A DNA stretch of 64,000 bases. Source: Atrina japonica. Its lineage: Eukaryota > Mollusca > Bivalvia > Pterioida > Pinnidae. The first letter of the stretch is position 1, and each line of letters starts with the position of its first letter. The DNA lies in NCBI GenBank assembly GCA_030159075.1, contig BROG01000025.1, forward strand, positions 1,167,501-1,231,500, given 5' to 3'. Below the pieces are notes generated by a model that saw only the letters and a program-made list of their open reading frames with translations, did no database searches and had not been told where the DNA came from. The position numbers and the translations under genes are program-made. Below, piece by piece: positions 23,901 to 35,310 of the stretch.

Positions 23901-25396
23901 TTTAAAGAACCTTTGCCCTATTCTTATATATCACCAGATATTTGTTTTCATTCATTACTCATTCTTGATTAAATGAACTAATATTGGTCTAATACGGGTT
24001 TTTCGCCCCAAAATATCAAAATTCAAAACTAAGCCAATATTGGAAAAAACTAAGCCAATATCGAAAATACTAAGCCAAAATTGAAAAACACGGGCAAAAT
24101 CGAATTTGCGTGACTAAAAAGAATTCAACTGAGATCGACGGTCATTTTGTTTCTCAAATCGAACCGTACACGCACATTTTCCGCGCAGCATTGACTAGTT
24201 GGAGTTCATATTAGCCGAGTTGTAATAAATAGTATGCGTATTATTCATGCGTGATTTCTATAGTGACCTACTTATTGCACCTAGGTCAACGGCGTAATAA
24301 ATAGACCATTATAGAATTCACTGATTAATAACCCTCTAATGGGTTTTTTCCTTACATTAACAAATTTTTCATTACAGTAAAGCCAGGAGTTTGGTTCGGT
24401 TTAAATGACGTCTTATTTCCAAAATCAAACATGTGGTTCTGGGGATACGGAAAGAAACAATGCAAATGGTTCGACTGGGGTCTCAAGGAACCGAAGTATG
24501 AAGGCTCCGGGTATAAACACTGCGGTGCACTTTGGTGTGGATATCAATGGAAATGGAAAGTCCATAGCTGTTACAGCAAAATGTACTACATCTGTGAATT
24601 AAACCCAGTAAGTTCTACATCCCTTTCTTTTTAATCCCTAAAAACATTTTCTTCTATAAATCAATGAATTAGACCAGTTTAAATGTGTCTTTAGGGGTGA
24701 TTGAATTAAACGCAAAAACATGTTCTATGTTAATCTTACAATCAGGTTTTGCTTGCGGAAGGCCGATGGTATTTTCCCAGATACATAGAATTAATTAGTA
24801 TGGCGTACAACACCATTTAAACAAACAAAATGTAATCATGTAATCCAATACCTGGTAGAAAAAAAATATCAAAACTCAAAAAAGGTCTTCAGAAAATTAA
24901 CTAAAAAGCGCTAATGCATTTAAATGTAAAGACGCAAAATGATAACGGTATACCTGGAAATATTTGTTCGCCATTTCACATTTGGATAAGTAAGAGGGTT
25001 TATTTAAAATGAAAGTGAAACGACCAAGCTAAATAATTGAAGGGCAGACATGCATGTCATATATGAGACTGTGGTGTTTTGGGTAAATTTGCGACAGGAT
25101 TGATATATTATCTATTGTAAAAGGGCGATAATAAGTAGGGCCGAACATTTCCAGGTATACAGTATATTTCACATCAAATTTGTTTAATTTCCATGGTGAT
25201 ACTTTGTGATTTATATCGATATTTAAAAATGGGCTATGTTGGGGATTTTTTTTGTTTTGTTTTATATTCTATTCTTATTACGGTGAATTCAAAAGCCATT
25301 ATACTGTAATTCATATATATCAATCTTTGAAATCGAACATGCTTACCATATTATTTTTTCTCTTTCTAGAAAAAGCCCTGCAAGTGCAATTACTAA
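20998..25396 (+). CDS. Gene B: secreted VxPDYKP-repeat C-type-lectin-like protein (byssal fp-1-like), 6 exons
   Basis: Coding exons: 20998-21049, 22120-22515, 22841-23055, 23767-23857, 24378-24607, 25370-25396; phases 1,1,0,1,0; 336 aa. Signal peptide MMVLQFSLAVVLISAIQG, then ADDYG. Exon 2 (131 codons) starts with (S/P)VIPDYKPS-type units and shifts to PVYKPKK units, ending ETYKPGG. Exon 3 encodes VGGHGYFPSSYD, two GKGYYGKGYY units, and the first lectin Cys pair CPHGWLPYSGMC. Exons 4-5 give MKCMYMGGYLAIANSAHE, WFGLNDVLFPKS, WFWGYGKKQCKWFDWG, KEPKYEGSGYKHC and YYICELNP. Exon 6 gives KKPCKCNY. It is the closest paralogue of gene C. The downstream-ATG choice (MM) follows the conserved alignment with C-E. 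The Asn in the CNY tail replaces Gly found in A, C and D. The ligand is unknown and the role is inferred from architecture. Confidence 0.92.
21313..21790 (-). pseudogene. Mariner/Tc1-superfamily-type transposase C-terminal remnant in intron 1 of gene B
   Basis: The minus-strand frame 21718-21398 contains SPPDFFLWGYLKDAVY followed by an E-(F/L)-K-x-x-I-x-x-E-I segment, the usual C-terminal region of DDE transposases with 'PDxxPxDFFLWGxLKD'. The outer edge is acagggtgttcc (21313), the typical terminal sequence of such elements. The catalytic core is missing and a G-run interrupts it. Confidence 0.6.
21907..22085 (-). repeat. F dispersed repeat in intron 1 of gene B
   Basis: Begins with the sharp terminus aaatattataaacataatacc and continues with ttataatgctcaagacgatc and gacttcatcagttgagctac. 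It lies 35 bp before exon 2. Confidence 0.8.
22617..22775. repeat. (ATG/GAT)n microsatellite in intron 2 of gene B
   Basis: Imperfect trinucleotide tract. Gene C has a (CTA)n-(GATGAT) tract at the same intron position, and both end in gatgatgattttctac. Confidence 0.9.
23225..23405 (-). repeat. Penelope-like 3'-region in intron 3 of gene B
   Basis: Antisense family signature: taacacagacctctggttaa, gggatcaggtgtcacgaaag, ctgccgaccggtcacaccct. Confidence 0.7.
23985..24125. repeat. Short minisatellite/MITE-like insert in intron 4 of gene B
   Basis: Three to four units of aaaactaagccaatattgg with small changes, bounded by acgggtttttcgccccaaa at the left and acacgggcaaaatcgaattt at the right. The edges resemble the gene D intron 4 MITE (cgccc/gggcg). 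Confidence 0.55.
24948..25160. mobile_element. Candidate MITE in intron 5 of gene B
   Basis: Terminal inverted repeats GTATACCTGGAAATatttgt (left) and acatTTCCAGGTATAC (right) bound 213 bp with no coding capacity. The target duplication is not certain. Confidence 0.6.
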
Positions 25397-25516
25397 ACAA
25401 GGATTTTATTCGTGACCTAAAATTTGACTGTCACGAGATTGTACGGGAAATTCGTAAAATAAAATATAAAACAATATGTGTCGTCGGTTTTTATTATTCA
25501 AAAACTTATTTTAGTG

Positions 25517-25522
25517 AATAAA
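25517..25522 (+). terminator. Poly(A) signal of gene B (AATAAA)
   Basis: AATAAA 121 bp after the stop; an earlier AATAAA at 25458-25463 is an alternative. The position is similar to genes C and D, where AATAAA lies about 62 bp after the stop. Confidence 0.6.
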
Positions 25523-25874
25523 ATTTTTTTGGCCACGTATAGTTGTCATGTATTTTTTTAGGGGGGGGGGGGTGGGCTTCCTGTAAATATTGAAATGTAG
25601 TCTTTCGTATGTGAAGCACAGTGGTTTAAATTAAACAATTTAGTTCAAGGTCGAATTTATCTCACCACATTGTGGAACGAGTGAAGTTTATTGTCTTGTA
25701 GAAATATGTTTTAATATAATTTTAAGATATACAGACAAATACAAATAAAATGTCTGACAAAGACTATCAGTCTGGTTAATAAAAATTAAAACGATAATAT
25801 TGAATTAACAGTGAAAACATCAGATTATGATAACACACACACACACACATACAACCACTACTGTAGATATTTTC

Positions 25875-26110
25875 GTTGTCGGTTGTTGAGACTCTGTACC
25901 AATTGTGACGATGATTCATTCCTCACCTATTTCATTTGGACTCGACTGTGGACTCAAGGCGTGTTTGACCGGTCGATAGGGGATGCTTACTCCTCCATGG
26001 CACCTCATCCAACCTCTTGGTTTCCAGAGGTCCGTGTTTATCCATTTTTACCAGATTTGTATCTATATCCTGGACGTCCTAAAGATCTATACTTTATATT
26101 GGCAATATTA
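25875..26110 (+). repeat. Penelope-like 3'-region
   Basis: Family segment cattcctcacctatttcatt, actccatggcacctcatcc-type sequence, ttggtttccagaggtccgtg and gtatctatatcctggacgtc. It runs directly into the (CA)n(TA)n tract. Confidence 0.75.
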
Positions 26111-26113
26111 TGC

Positions 26114-26248
<135 letters not shown>

Positions 26249-26483
26249 GGCATAACAAATGGTTGATAAACAAGCTTGATGGAGACCATAATGTCTCAAT
26301 ACTAATTCATTGCATACCAAAGACATTGAAGGAAATATTATTAACAATATCACTAATAGACAATGTTCAAGATTATATAAACATACAATTGTACGTTTGA
26401 ACATTGAAAAGGACTGAAAATTTTGTGGATAAGATGATGACTGAAAAAGTTCAAAGCAGGATGCATGCCCAGATATGATGGTG

Positions 26484-26593
<110 letters not shown>

Positions 26594-26867
26594 TTTATAT
26601 AGAAGTTTCATATGATCCTTGTGTTATGCAGCTTAAAAACAGATAACATAAATACTTATATGTATCACGCATTATAAATACTGGTGGCGATGTAATTGGC
26701 TAATCAATATTCTTACGCGTGTCAAAATGAAATATATTTTCTTGACTATATCTGCGCACGTAGGCCTAGTTATCCTAGTTAAAAAGGCGGTTAATTTGAT
26801 AGTTGGCTGAAGTAATGATTGATGGTAAGGGGAGAGGAATTGTAATGAAAAGCTTTGAACGGATCGA

Positions 26868-27665
26868 TATATGTTTACGTCAGCATACAAAGCAGACTTC
26901 ATTCAGAAACTATTGAATCAAAAAAAAAAAAAAAAGCTAGCGATGTACATTAATTTCACATTTAGATATATCGGCGATGTTTTGTCAATTAAAAACGACA
27001 ATTTTCATACATTTGTCAATGTGATATATCCCAGCGAAATTAAAGATACAACAAAACCAAGCACACACGCTTCGTACTTAGACACTTTACTTACAATAGA
27101 TACAGACGGGAAATTGGAAACTAGGCTATACGACAAACGCGACGATTTCGGCTTTCCCTTCGTAAATATTTCTACATTTAAGATGTAATATCCCACAATC
27201 ACACGTACATAGAGTTTATATTTCACAATCATCCGATATGCCAGGGTGTGTTCAACATATGAACATATACAGATGTAAACTACTCACACACAAATTATTG
27301 ACATAGGGATATCGAAAACCGTGTTTGATGTCAGCGTTCCGCAAATTTTAAGGTCAGTATAATAGTCTTGTTTGAGATTACTCTGTTTCACTAAGTGAAA
27401 TGCTGAATTGCCTTTTCGTTGGCGGTTGTTGAGACGTCTGCACCAATTGTGACGAGATTTCGTTCCTCATTTATTTTATTTGGATTTGACTGTGGACTCA
27501 GGGCGGATGTGACCGGTTGACAGGGGATGCTTACTCTTCCATGGCACCTGATCCCACCTCTTGGTTTCCAGAAGTCCGTGTTTGTCCATTTTTACAAGAT
27601 TTGTATCTTTATCCTGGACATCCTATAGGTTTATACTTTGGTATCTGAAATTTTTGTATATAACA
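26868..27665 (+). pseudogene. Penelope-like reverse transcriptase remnant with 3' region
   Basis: The frame 26871-27188 encodes the fragment ADFIQKLLNQKKKK, FRYIGDVLSI (RT catalytic box; canonical second Asp, here Y-I-G-D), DTLLTIDTDGKLETRLYDKR and DDFGFPFVN. It starts inside the RT, so the upstream part is missing, and it breaks after 27188. The homologous 3' region follows to 27665 (gtttcactaagtgaaatgct, ggatgcttactcttccatgg). Confidence 0.75.
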
Positions 27666-28339
27666 CATATTTGGACATGAGGAGACAGACGTCAGTACTG
27701 ACAGGTAAATGAATCTTAGGTCCTACTAAAAGCGGAGCTAGTGATCGCCTTGTTTCAATAGATGAACGTAAGATAGATCTAGATGGCTTTGTGAAAAAGC
27801 AACAAAGTAAATCACTGTCTAAATATTTTATATAATTTCAATTTACTCAACAATTCTTTTACAATAAGAATTTAAAATGCGAGATGTACCAAATTCCCTT
27901 GCTGAGTTAAACCCACTTCTGTACACATACGAGGGTAATAAATCCATCAATGCGGAAAAACAAAGAAAATCCCGATCGTTGTCTTATTCAAATTTTTACA
28001 TTTCATAAAAGTAAACGTCTAACACATTATACAGTAAACACACAGCAAGCAGTTATAAATGAAACCTGGAGAAAAATAGTTCAAAAGGAAACCAATTGGT
28101 GTAACAAAACCTCAACAAAAAATGAAAAAAACAGTTTCCGAGGTAAGATTTCTTCAGAAAAAGTTGTCAAAGTACAGCACCAGATAATACAAAAACTCAG
28201 CGATCAAACTATACCACCTAATCAAATTGTACAAAATATTGGTTACAAAAAAGAAATTCCACAAAGTGTTTATAAAAACTGCCATGTGAATGATACTCAA
28301 CACATGAATATTTCCAAAATTTTGTCAAACACGTCAGCA

Positions 28340-28625
28340 AACCTAAACTCGTCATAATTGGTACATACGTCTTAATAACCACCAACGAAAAGGCAACTGA
28401 ACATTTCACCCAGTGAAACAGTAAATCGCAAACAAGACTATTATATCGACCGTAAAATTTTCAGTACGTTGGCATCAAACGCAGATTTCGATATCTCTGT
28501 GTCAATAATTTGTCAGTGAGTAGTTTACAATCTGTATATGAAATGTTCATCATGTGTGGACACGCCCTGGCATATATGCGGGTGACTGTGGATCGACCGT
28601 AAAATAGTTTCAGTACGTTATATAC
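28340..28625 (-). pseudogene. Penelope-like element fragment, antisense
   Basis: Reverse-sense match: cataattggtacatacgtct, ttcacccagtgaaacagtaa, gcaaacaagactattatatc, cagatttcgatatctctgtg. Followed at 28600-28830 by scrambled partial copies of the same pieces. Confidence 0.6.
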
Positions 28626-28829
28626 GTGGCTTGAAATAGTTGATGTGTATTATCAATCTAAATTTCCCAAATTCAAAATTACGCAGTTATTATTACTTAG
28701 CATTATTACAATATACTGTTTTTGGATAAACAACTTGTCAACACTTTTACAAATTCAGATTTCGATATCTCAAGACTATTTTTCGGGTAAACCGTCGCGT
28801 TTGTCGGGTATATCGACCGTAAAAGTCTC

Positions 28830-29580
28830 TTCTTATAAGGAAGCCGATTTCTTTCTGGAATGGATTCAAGCAACTGTACAAAGTTTTGAAGGTTTATTAA
28901 ATTTACTCCTTAACGGTAGGGACTGGTTAAGACAAAATGTCAGTACGTTGATTTTGAAGGAACATCTCGTCAGGCAACATGATTTAAAAATGAAGTTGAA
29001 GAAATGTAGTTTCTTTCAGAAAGTGAGCTACGTGTGTAAGAGAAATTAGGGGATTTATGTAGAATTACCAGAATTCGTATTGCCAAGTAAACCCTAGCTA
29101 TTCTAATAAACAGTTGTATGCTTGTCTCAGTAATGTGTCTCATAAATTAAGTAAATCCTTGCAAAAAATAAAAATGATGCTCAGTTTTGTAGTACTATAT
29201 TTTTTCACCTATGCAAAATAAGAAAATAGGCTTTTGTCAAGAATACCAGACAGTCAAGAAACAATTGACATTACTGAATCAGAGTCAGAGTCAGACGAAA
29301 TAGAAATAGATGATAGATTTTTAGAAGTAGGTGCATTAAATTCAAACAAGTTCACTCCCAAGAAATACGCTCTGTAAGATAGATCTGACTTAGGGTTTAT
29401 AGATCCAGGGGACATACATATTGGTCATGTTTAATCATTACTATTTCTGGTATCAAAAGTTGCACACTAAAAAACACATCCACAGATGGGTCTAGATCTA
29501 ACGGCAACAAGTTTTCATAGTTCCTTTAAGTTTTCGAGTTGCCCACGAGATTTTATCGATCATCGTAAACGCAGATTTCG
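28830..29580 (+). pseudogene. Possible Ty3/gypsy-like retroelement fragment
   Basis: The frame ending at 29049 encodes ILKEHLVRQHDLKMKLKKCS then FFQKVSY. It resembles the Ty3/gypsy RT segment of the form 'H-L-x-x-V-x-x-x-L-x-x-x-x-L-x-L-K-x-x-K-C-x-F-F-x-x-x-V-x-Y-L-G', but lacks the Y-L-G end and everything around it. The match is short, so confidence is limited. A shorter, patchily deleted copy lies at 29960-30480. Confidence 0.4.
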
Positions 29581-29955
29581 ATATCTCTGTGTCAATAATT
29601 TGTCAGTGAGTAGTTTACATCTGTATATGAAATGTTCATATGTTGGACACGCCCTGGCATATTGAATCATTTGTGAAATATAAACTCCATATGCGGGTGA
29701 CTGTGGGATGTTACTACTTAAATGTGGAACATTTACGATGGGAAAGCAGAAATAGTCGCGTTTGTCGTATAGCTTAGTTGCTAATCGTCTGTGTCTATAG
29801 TAAGTAAAATGTCTAAGTATGAAGCGTGTGTGCTTGATTCTGTTGTATCTTTAATTTCTAGTTCGCTGGGATATATCGCATTGACATATGTATGAAAATT
29901 GTCAAAATTAATTGACAAAACGTCGTCGATATAGCTAAATGCGAAATCAAAGACA
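29566..29955 (-). pseudogene. Penelope-like RT fragment, antisense
   Basis: Antisense match to 54980-55400: cgcagatttcgatatctctg, gagtagtttacatctgtata, atgttcatatgttggacacg, atgggaaagcagaaatagtc, gctgggatatatcgcattga. Confidence 0.7.
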
Positions 29956-29959
29956 CCGC

Positions 29960-30480
29960 TAGTCTTTTCTTTCTGGAATAAGCAACTGTACAGTATTGTT
30001 GAAGTTTCTCCTTAACGGCTGTCAATATCTTGGTAGGGAGTAAAAATAAAGGTTTGGTAGAACATTTGCTGGATCCTGCTATTTACCTCTACTTATATGG
30101 GGTTTCAGGAAGTTTAGGTATCCAATATAAATATGGTAGCTCAAAATCAGTATCAGTTGTAGGTACATCAAAAGAGCGTAATACGGACACGTGATTTCTA
30201 ATTCGTGATTTTGAAGGATCTCGTCCTTTGAAAGTGAGCTACGTGTGTATGTAGAATTACCAGAATTCGTATTAAACCCTAGCTATTCTAATAAACAGTT
30301 ATAGTAATGTGCCTTGCAAATAAAAACTATATTTTTTAGGCTTTGTCTGCTGGGACCAGTACATATTGGTCATGTAATCTGTCCAGTTCAGTTACTATTT
30401 CTGGATCACTAAATACAGATGGATAACGTGTTTTCATAGTTCCTTTAAGTTTTCGAGTACGAGATTTTATCGATCATCGT
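29960..30480 (+). repeat. Short, patchily deleted copy of 28830-29580
   Basis: Retains the order of the longer copy with many small gaps: ctggaataagcaactgtaca against ctggaatggattcaagcaac; agaattcgtattaaacccta against a version with 7-8 extra bases; tctaataaacagtt conserved; ttttcatagttcctttaagt conserved. Confidence 0.65.
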
Positions 30481-30599
30481 ACAGCTTTTAGCCATTCAGA
30501 CAAAGTGTCTGGTTCCACGTCTTCATGTTATCATATTAATCATTACTAAATATATAAGTGTATGTATTAAGTCAATGGTCACACCGGCATTGAGCACTT

Positions 30600-31200
30600 G
30601 TTTGGTTGGCCTATACAGTGCGAAAAGTGTGTATGTGTGCTCGCTTTTCCATGAAAGCAAAACACGGGTGTTCATTTCCATAAAAGCAATAAGGATCAAT
30701 AATGCCCTTGTAAATCAGTTTATTGTTGATATGCAAAAGTAAATTTAGATGGACACACATCTGTACCGTATGAATCTCTAATTTTAAAGAGTACAGAAGT
30801 GAAATGCATGGGTAAAGACAATACACACGGTATTTCCCAAAAATTTGTTTTACAGTATTAGCCACTTTCAACTAATATAGCCTGCACGTCTAGTGTTACT
30901 TGTCAGTCCAGATTAAGCATACTGGCAATGTATGCTATCTTTCTAATATTGCAATCGACATCAATTAAATTAAATCAATTCTTGGTGATAATTTAGTGAA
31001 TCGGAAACCTTCAACACATTCTCACGTGAAAACGAGAGATGGGTAGTTGAAATTGAAATTCTCTGCCAGCATGACTCAAAACTTCTGTTGACAGTAATTT
31101 TGTTTGTTGTTGCTTCGCTCAAGTCATTAAAAGAGCATTTTTTACAATGTTTTATGTACTTATTTTTGCGTAAGGATCTAACTTAGCTTGAGTAAGTTGG
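30600..31200. other. Intergenic, no gene recognised
   Basis: A minus-strand frame (30871-30611) has no recognisable domain. No repeat family with other copies in the window is evident. Confidence 0.45.
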
Positions 31201-31219
31201 TCCACTTGACAGACGAAGA

Positions 31220-32430
31220 ATGTAAACATGGCCAATGAGCGACATTTCAGTACCGCCTAACAATATCACGGTGTCATCTGCAAACTAAAGACGTTTATAT
31301 TCTCTATCTAATATATACATGCCACTTATCCCCATACTTTAATCATATAAGAGAAATACATATGAAGAAAGTGGGTCGCCCTGCATACAACCGCGTTCAC
31401 TTACAAAGAAGGATGATGGTCAACCATTCTGAATAACACAAAAGAAAGCTTAAATTTGTAAATAAGATATATCCATTGTTGGATGTTAGGACAAAAGTTA
31501 TATAAAAATTAACAATTAAATGTCAATCATAGGCAGAAGACCGGGGTTACTTCTTTCATCACATATTTAATTAATATTATACAAAAGCCGCATATTTTCC
31601 CCAATTTTCTGGTATAAAACCCTTATTGATTCTCATGAATTAACCTGGTAATATTTTAAAATCTATTAGCACTTACTCCTGATAATACGTTGTAAGCTAC
31701 ACTCAATAAAGAAACTTTCCTACACGTGATATAATTCTTGTTTCAAAACTAGTAAGGTATGATCTATAAGGTGAAATCAACATGGTTTTTCTCAGATTTT
31801 TTTTAAATTCCGCTGTAAAACAATCACAATTATGAGTTTTATTATTTTGGTATTGTTTAAGATATTCTAAAACTTCTGACTTTGAAACAATTTAAACACT
31901 CTTTTCAAAATCTGTCAATTTTGGAACATCATAGTTATTGAGTCCAGTATTTAAATCTATATCCTCAAGTAAATAGTCTCTACTACTGTATGTCTTCATA
32001 ATGTCACATTGACTTTTTCTTGTCCATTATCATCAAGTCACCTTGCAATAGTTTAGTTTCATTTATGTAATTTCTTTTTTTAAGTTACAAAATTTTTTTT
32101 ATGGGTTTTCTCCATTCTCGGTCCACTTAGCCCTGCTTCTAGTAAATAACCCGTCAAGTTCATTATTCCCAATATCTTCAAGACGGAAAATGAGTTAAAC
32201 GTTACAAAGTCTAATATCATGGGTTTTGTTATATATTCCTCGTAAAGATTAGATTTCTATTTCAATTTGTAATTTAAGTTTTCTTCTTTCCTTATTTTTC
32301 TATGAACTATACAAAATACTTATTTCCCTTATTTCCATTATATCATCCTGAAGTTTTAATTGTTAATGTTCATTTGGTATATTTCATAGGACAATTTTCT
32401 AAACGTCTCAAAGCTAAGTTATTTATTTTT
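31220..32430 (-). pseudogene. L1/Tx1-type LINE reverse transcriptase remnant
   Basis: Minus-strand translation in shifting frames gives the expected order: RSRAKWTENGENP (about 32150-32105), a linker with LEDIDLNTGLNNYDVPKL, FTAEF, then ERGCMQGDPLSSYVFLLY (about 31395-31340) and FADDTVILLGGTE (about 31285-31250), the RT catalytic F-A-D-D box. Many stops and frameshifts mean a dead copy. Class is assigned from R-G-C-x-Q-G-D-P-L-S and x-A-D-D-T spacing. Confidence 0.75.
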
Positions 32431-32454
32431 GAAGTGGGTACATTTAGACGGATT

Positions 32455-32640
32455 TGGCAATAGATTTATATTTATTATTTGGCCTTGTATGATACCACTT
32501 TTTCTTTCGTAAACATTTATGTAAAATTCGAGCTCAACTGGTGAAGTCTTATTGACTAAAACGATCGTCTTGAGCATTTGTTTTGGCCTCTTTTGAAAAC
32601 TATAATTATGGTATTGTTAATAATATTAAATTATACATTT
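32455..32640 (+). repeat. F dispersed repeat
   Basis: Complete-looking unit: gatttggcaatagatttata, ggccttgtatgataccactt, attcgagctcaactggtgaa, ttgactaaaacgatcgtctt, gagcatttgttttggcctct, tatggtattgttaataatat. Confidence 0.85.
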
Positions 32641-33200
32641 AAGCACAGGATGGCTGAATGGTTAGAGCATCACGCTTTGAACCATGGGGTCATTCGCTTC
32701 CGGTCAGCGCAGGTTCGAACCCCGCTGGAACGTAAGCAGATTTTTGTGAGAAAACTTGCCAGTGTACTTCCCAGGTACATTGTTACCGGGTTCTCTACTC
32801 CCCCATTAAAAAATGGTCGCTTCCATATAACTTAAAGGGGTATTATTTCAATTTTTTCTACTTTTACTACTTGTAATTGATGTACAATAACAAATAAGTC
32901 CTATACATATGCAAAACAATCTTATATTCTTTTATATTTTGTGGAAATAAGGTCAGGTCCAGTGTGGTATGCATATACAAAGAGTATTGTTGAATCAATC
33001 AATTGCAATTGAAAAAGTGTGAAACTGGGTTTTATCAAGCAAAGTTCACAAAATATATAGGAATTTAAGAATTTTATGTCTGTGTATATCTGTTTTATCT
33101 TATTGTAGATGACCCTAAGTAGTACAAAAGGAAAGAAATCACAGCTAATGCCCCTTTAAAAATTGTTGAGTGCGGCGTAAATCAAAAATCAAAACCAGGA
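32641..33200 (+). mobile_element. tRNA-derived SINE family 2, split by a MITE
   Basis: tRNA-like head: gatggctgaatggttagagc (A box) and gcaggttcgaaccccgctgg (B box), then the family body cgtaagcagatttttgtgag, cccaggtacattgttaccgg, cttccatataactta. The tail ttgttgagtgcggcgtaaat resumes at about 33162, after the inserted MITE-T at 32836-33155. The copy at 56806-56985 lacks the insert and shows the join. Confidence 0.85.
32836..33155. mobile_element. MITE-T, complete copy with TTAA target duplication
   Basis: 320 bp between TTAA (32832-32835) and TTAA (33156-33159). Ends are AGGGGTATTA and CACAGCTAATGCCCCT in inverted orientation, with inner inverted ctacttttactacttgtaat and tagtacaaaaggaaag. 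No coding capacity. TTAA duplication and short inverted ends are piggyBac-like (known for that superfamily), but no transposase is present here. Confidence 0.85.
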
Positions 33201-33339
33201 TAAAAAAATTGATGTACAGGAAAATGGAATGTTGTTATACTATACTTGACTTTGTTGACATACGTTAAATCTTAAAGTAAATTATTGCTAAATAGCCATC
33301 ATCATAAATCATCTATCCTTTTAGATTCCAATTCAATAC

Positions 33340-33560
33340 AGTCAAACCTGCTATATCGGCTACCTATATATAAGGATTGCCTGTCTATAAAGGCCAGTTT
33401 TGAAAAGTACCAAGACTGCTCATTTCAACTTAATTACACCTGTGTATAAGGGTCACCTGCACATAAAAGCCAATATTTTCTGGTCTTTTGTGTGGCCCCT
33501 ATATAAGGTTTTATTGTATATGAATTATCTGTACGTTAACCAGGTAAAATATTTACTCAA
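33340..33560. repeat. Dispersed 'tataaaggccac' repeat
   Basis: Units such as agtcaaacctgctatatcgg, ctgtctataaaggccagttt and gtgtataagggtcacctgca. Related stretches occur at 42460-42620, 47090-47240, 48280-48430 and 57440-57545. Confidence 0.6.
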
Positions 33561-33629
33561 TTTTGGACTTTTTAATAGGATTTTTTCCCTATGAGATGTG
33601 TATGTATTCAAATTATGGTTATAACTTAT

Positions 33630-33639
33630 TCATGGGTCA

Positions 33640-33682
<43 letters not shown>

Positions 33683-34870
33683 CGACGATGATGATGAATA
33701 AGATGACGATGATGATAAATAGAAAAAATGAATAAAAACGATAAAGTAAGTAAGAACCGAGTTTATACAGTAATAAAGGTGGGATTTATGTTGTCGTTTT
33801 TGTACTTACTGGATTTTGACGTCGTTCAGTCACTGGACACTGTTATAGAAATCTCTTTTCCTCGTCACATTCAAATCCATTCACGTCCATGATCTAGCTC
33901 CTGATGGAATGGAATACTGGAATGATATAATTTATAACTTTTTAGTTATATCTATTCAGTACATAACGTGTAAAGAGGTAACAGCTTCTCTGTCATGTGC
34001 CCTAGGAAGGATTTGGTAATTTATTCATGCGCATTAGTTAATAAATTTATAAATAATCGACAAAGTATCATATACTTCAGAACACAATAATCCAAGCCTT
34101 TACCATGTTTTTAGCAAAACAATTTTCTAATCCACATGTGATCTACTAAATTAAGTTTCTTTTCCTGTTTCTTTATTTTCCCTGGTTTTCAACCAATGGA
34201 ATAACATCTGCTTTTATATACTAATACCTTGTGTTTTTATCAGTGTTAGCAACATGTTTTTGAGATAAATATAATTTTCTGTAATCTACCTGCTGACTTA
34301 CGTCTTTTACCACAGTAACATGACAGATGGGAAGGAGGTTCATCAGATCTAATCTCTAAAATACAAAATAAGATGTCATTCCCCTGGATATTATTACCAA
34401 ATGAAAACATATTCCATCAAAACAACTTTTTTTGACAGCTACCTATACAAATCCTGATAATACTGCTCAGACTATTACAACTACATATTACCTATCAATA
34501 TTCTTAGACATATACATGTAAAACATGTAATTTCTGTATGGATCTCGGAAACAGATTTTCAACATGTATTTTAATGCTTACCTTGGTGGAAATATATTAT
34601 TTAATGGCAGTCAATGTCGATCTATTTTTGCTTTGTTATACTAATTGTTTAAATCATGACGTCAAATAGAACTTGAAAACGTCAGCACAAGTTTGGTAAA
34701 AACATACAGCACATGAGAATCGTTTAGATTTGCTTTGTTCATATGTTGAGACTATTGATTCCACATTCTCACATGGCAGAATGGCCACTGCCTGCCAAAA
34801 TAAAACTTTAAACAAATACCGAGTGTGGTGTAAGACACCCCAAAAAACATTCCCACCTGACAGGGATGTG
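33630..34870. repeat. Segmental duplication, right member (upstream of gene C)
   Basis: Partner of 18400-19870 (see that entry): same order of cctcgtcacattcaaatcca, cataacgtgtaaagaggtaa, gcgcattagttaataaattt and acatgtaatttctgtatgga. It begins with a (GAT)n tract at 33640-33720. Confidence 0.75.
33640..33718. repeat. (GAT)n microsatellite
   Basis: Nearly pure gatgat tract with gacgac interruptions, at the same edge of the duplicated block as 18405-18452. Confidence 0.95.
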
Positions 34871-35149
34871 GGGATATGCTGGAACTAAACACAATACTTC
34901 GAAATTACACACACACACACATGCACACTTACTTCCTGCTAAATATAGGGATTTTGTGTAATTATAATTGATAACATCAGCAATAACAACAGGGGTTTGA
35001 TATGCATTAAAAATCCAAAATGTGACTAGAACTTGTTAAGCGCTTTTAGATATTTATTAGAAATCCCAAAATTGCCACTTTGACGACCAATCCTATTGTT
35101 TAAAAATATCAACGATATTATATTCTGGATTTTATATTTATCAAAACTA

Positions 35150-35310
35150 AAAATGACTTCACTGTGACAGTGGATGCTTACTTCTTCACGACACTTGATC
35201 CCACTTCTAGATTTCTAGAGGCCCCTGTTTGTTTAACATTCTACAGATTTGTATATTGTATCCTGGATGTCTTGAAGATTAATACTAAAGATGTTTTGTG
35301 TGATTTTTAT
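35150..35310 (+). repeat. Penelope-like 3'-region fragment
   Basis: gacagtggatgcttacttct, acttgatcccacttctagat, gatttgtatattgtatcctg and gtcttgaagattaatac keep the family order. Confidence 0.6.

Noticed and set aside
27950..28357. 135-codon Lys/Asn-rich frame
   Set aside because: No recognisable domain, low-complexity AT-rich composition and surrounded by retroelement debris; no splice or promoter support.
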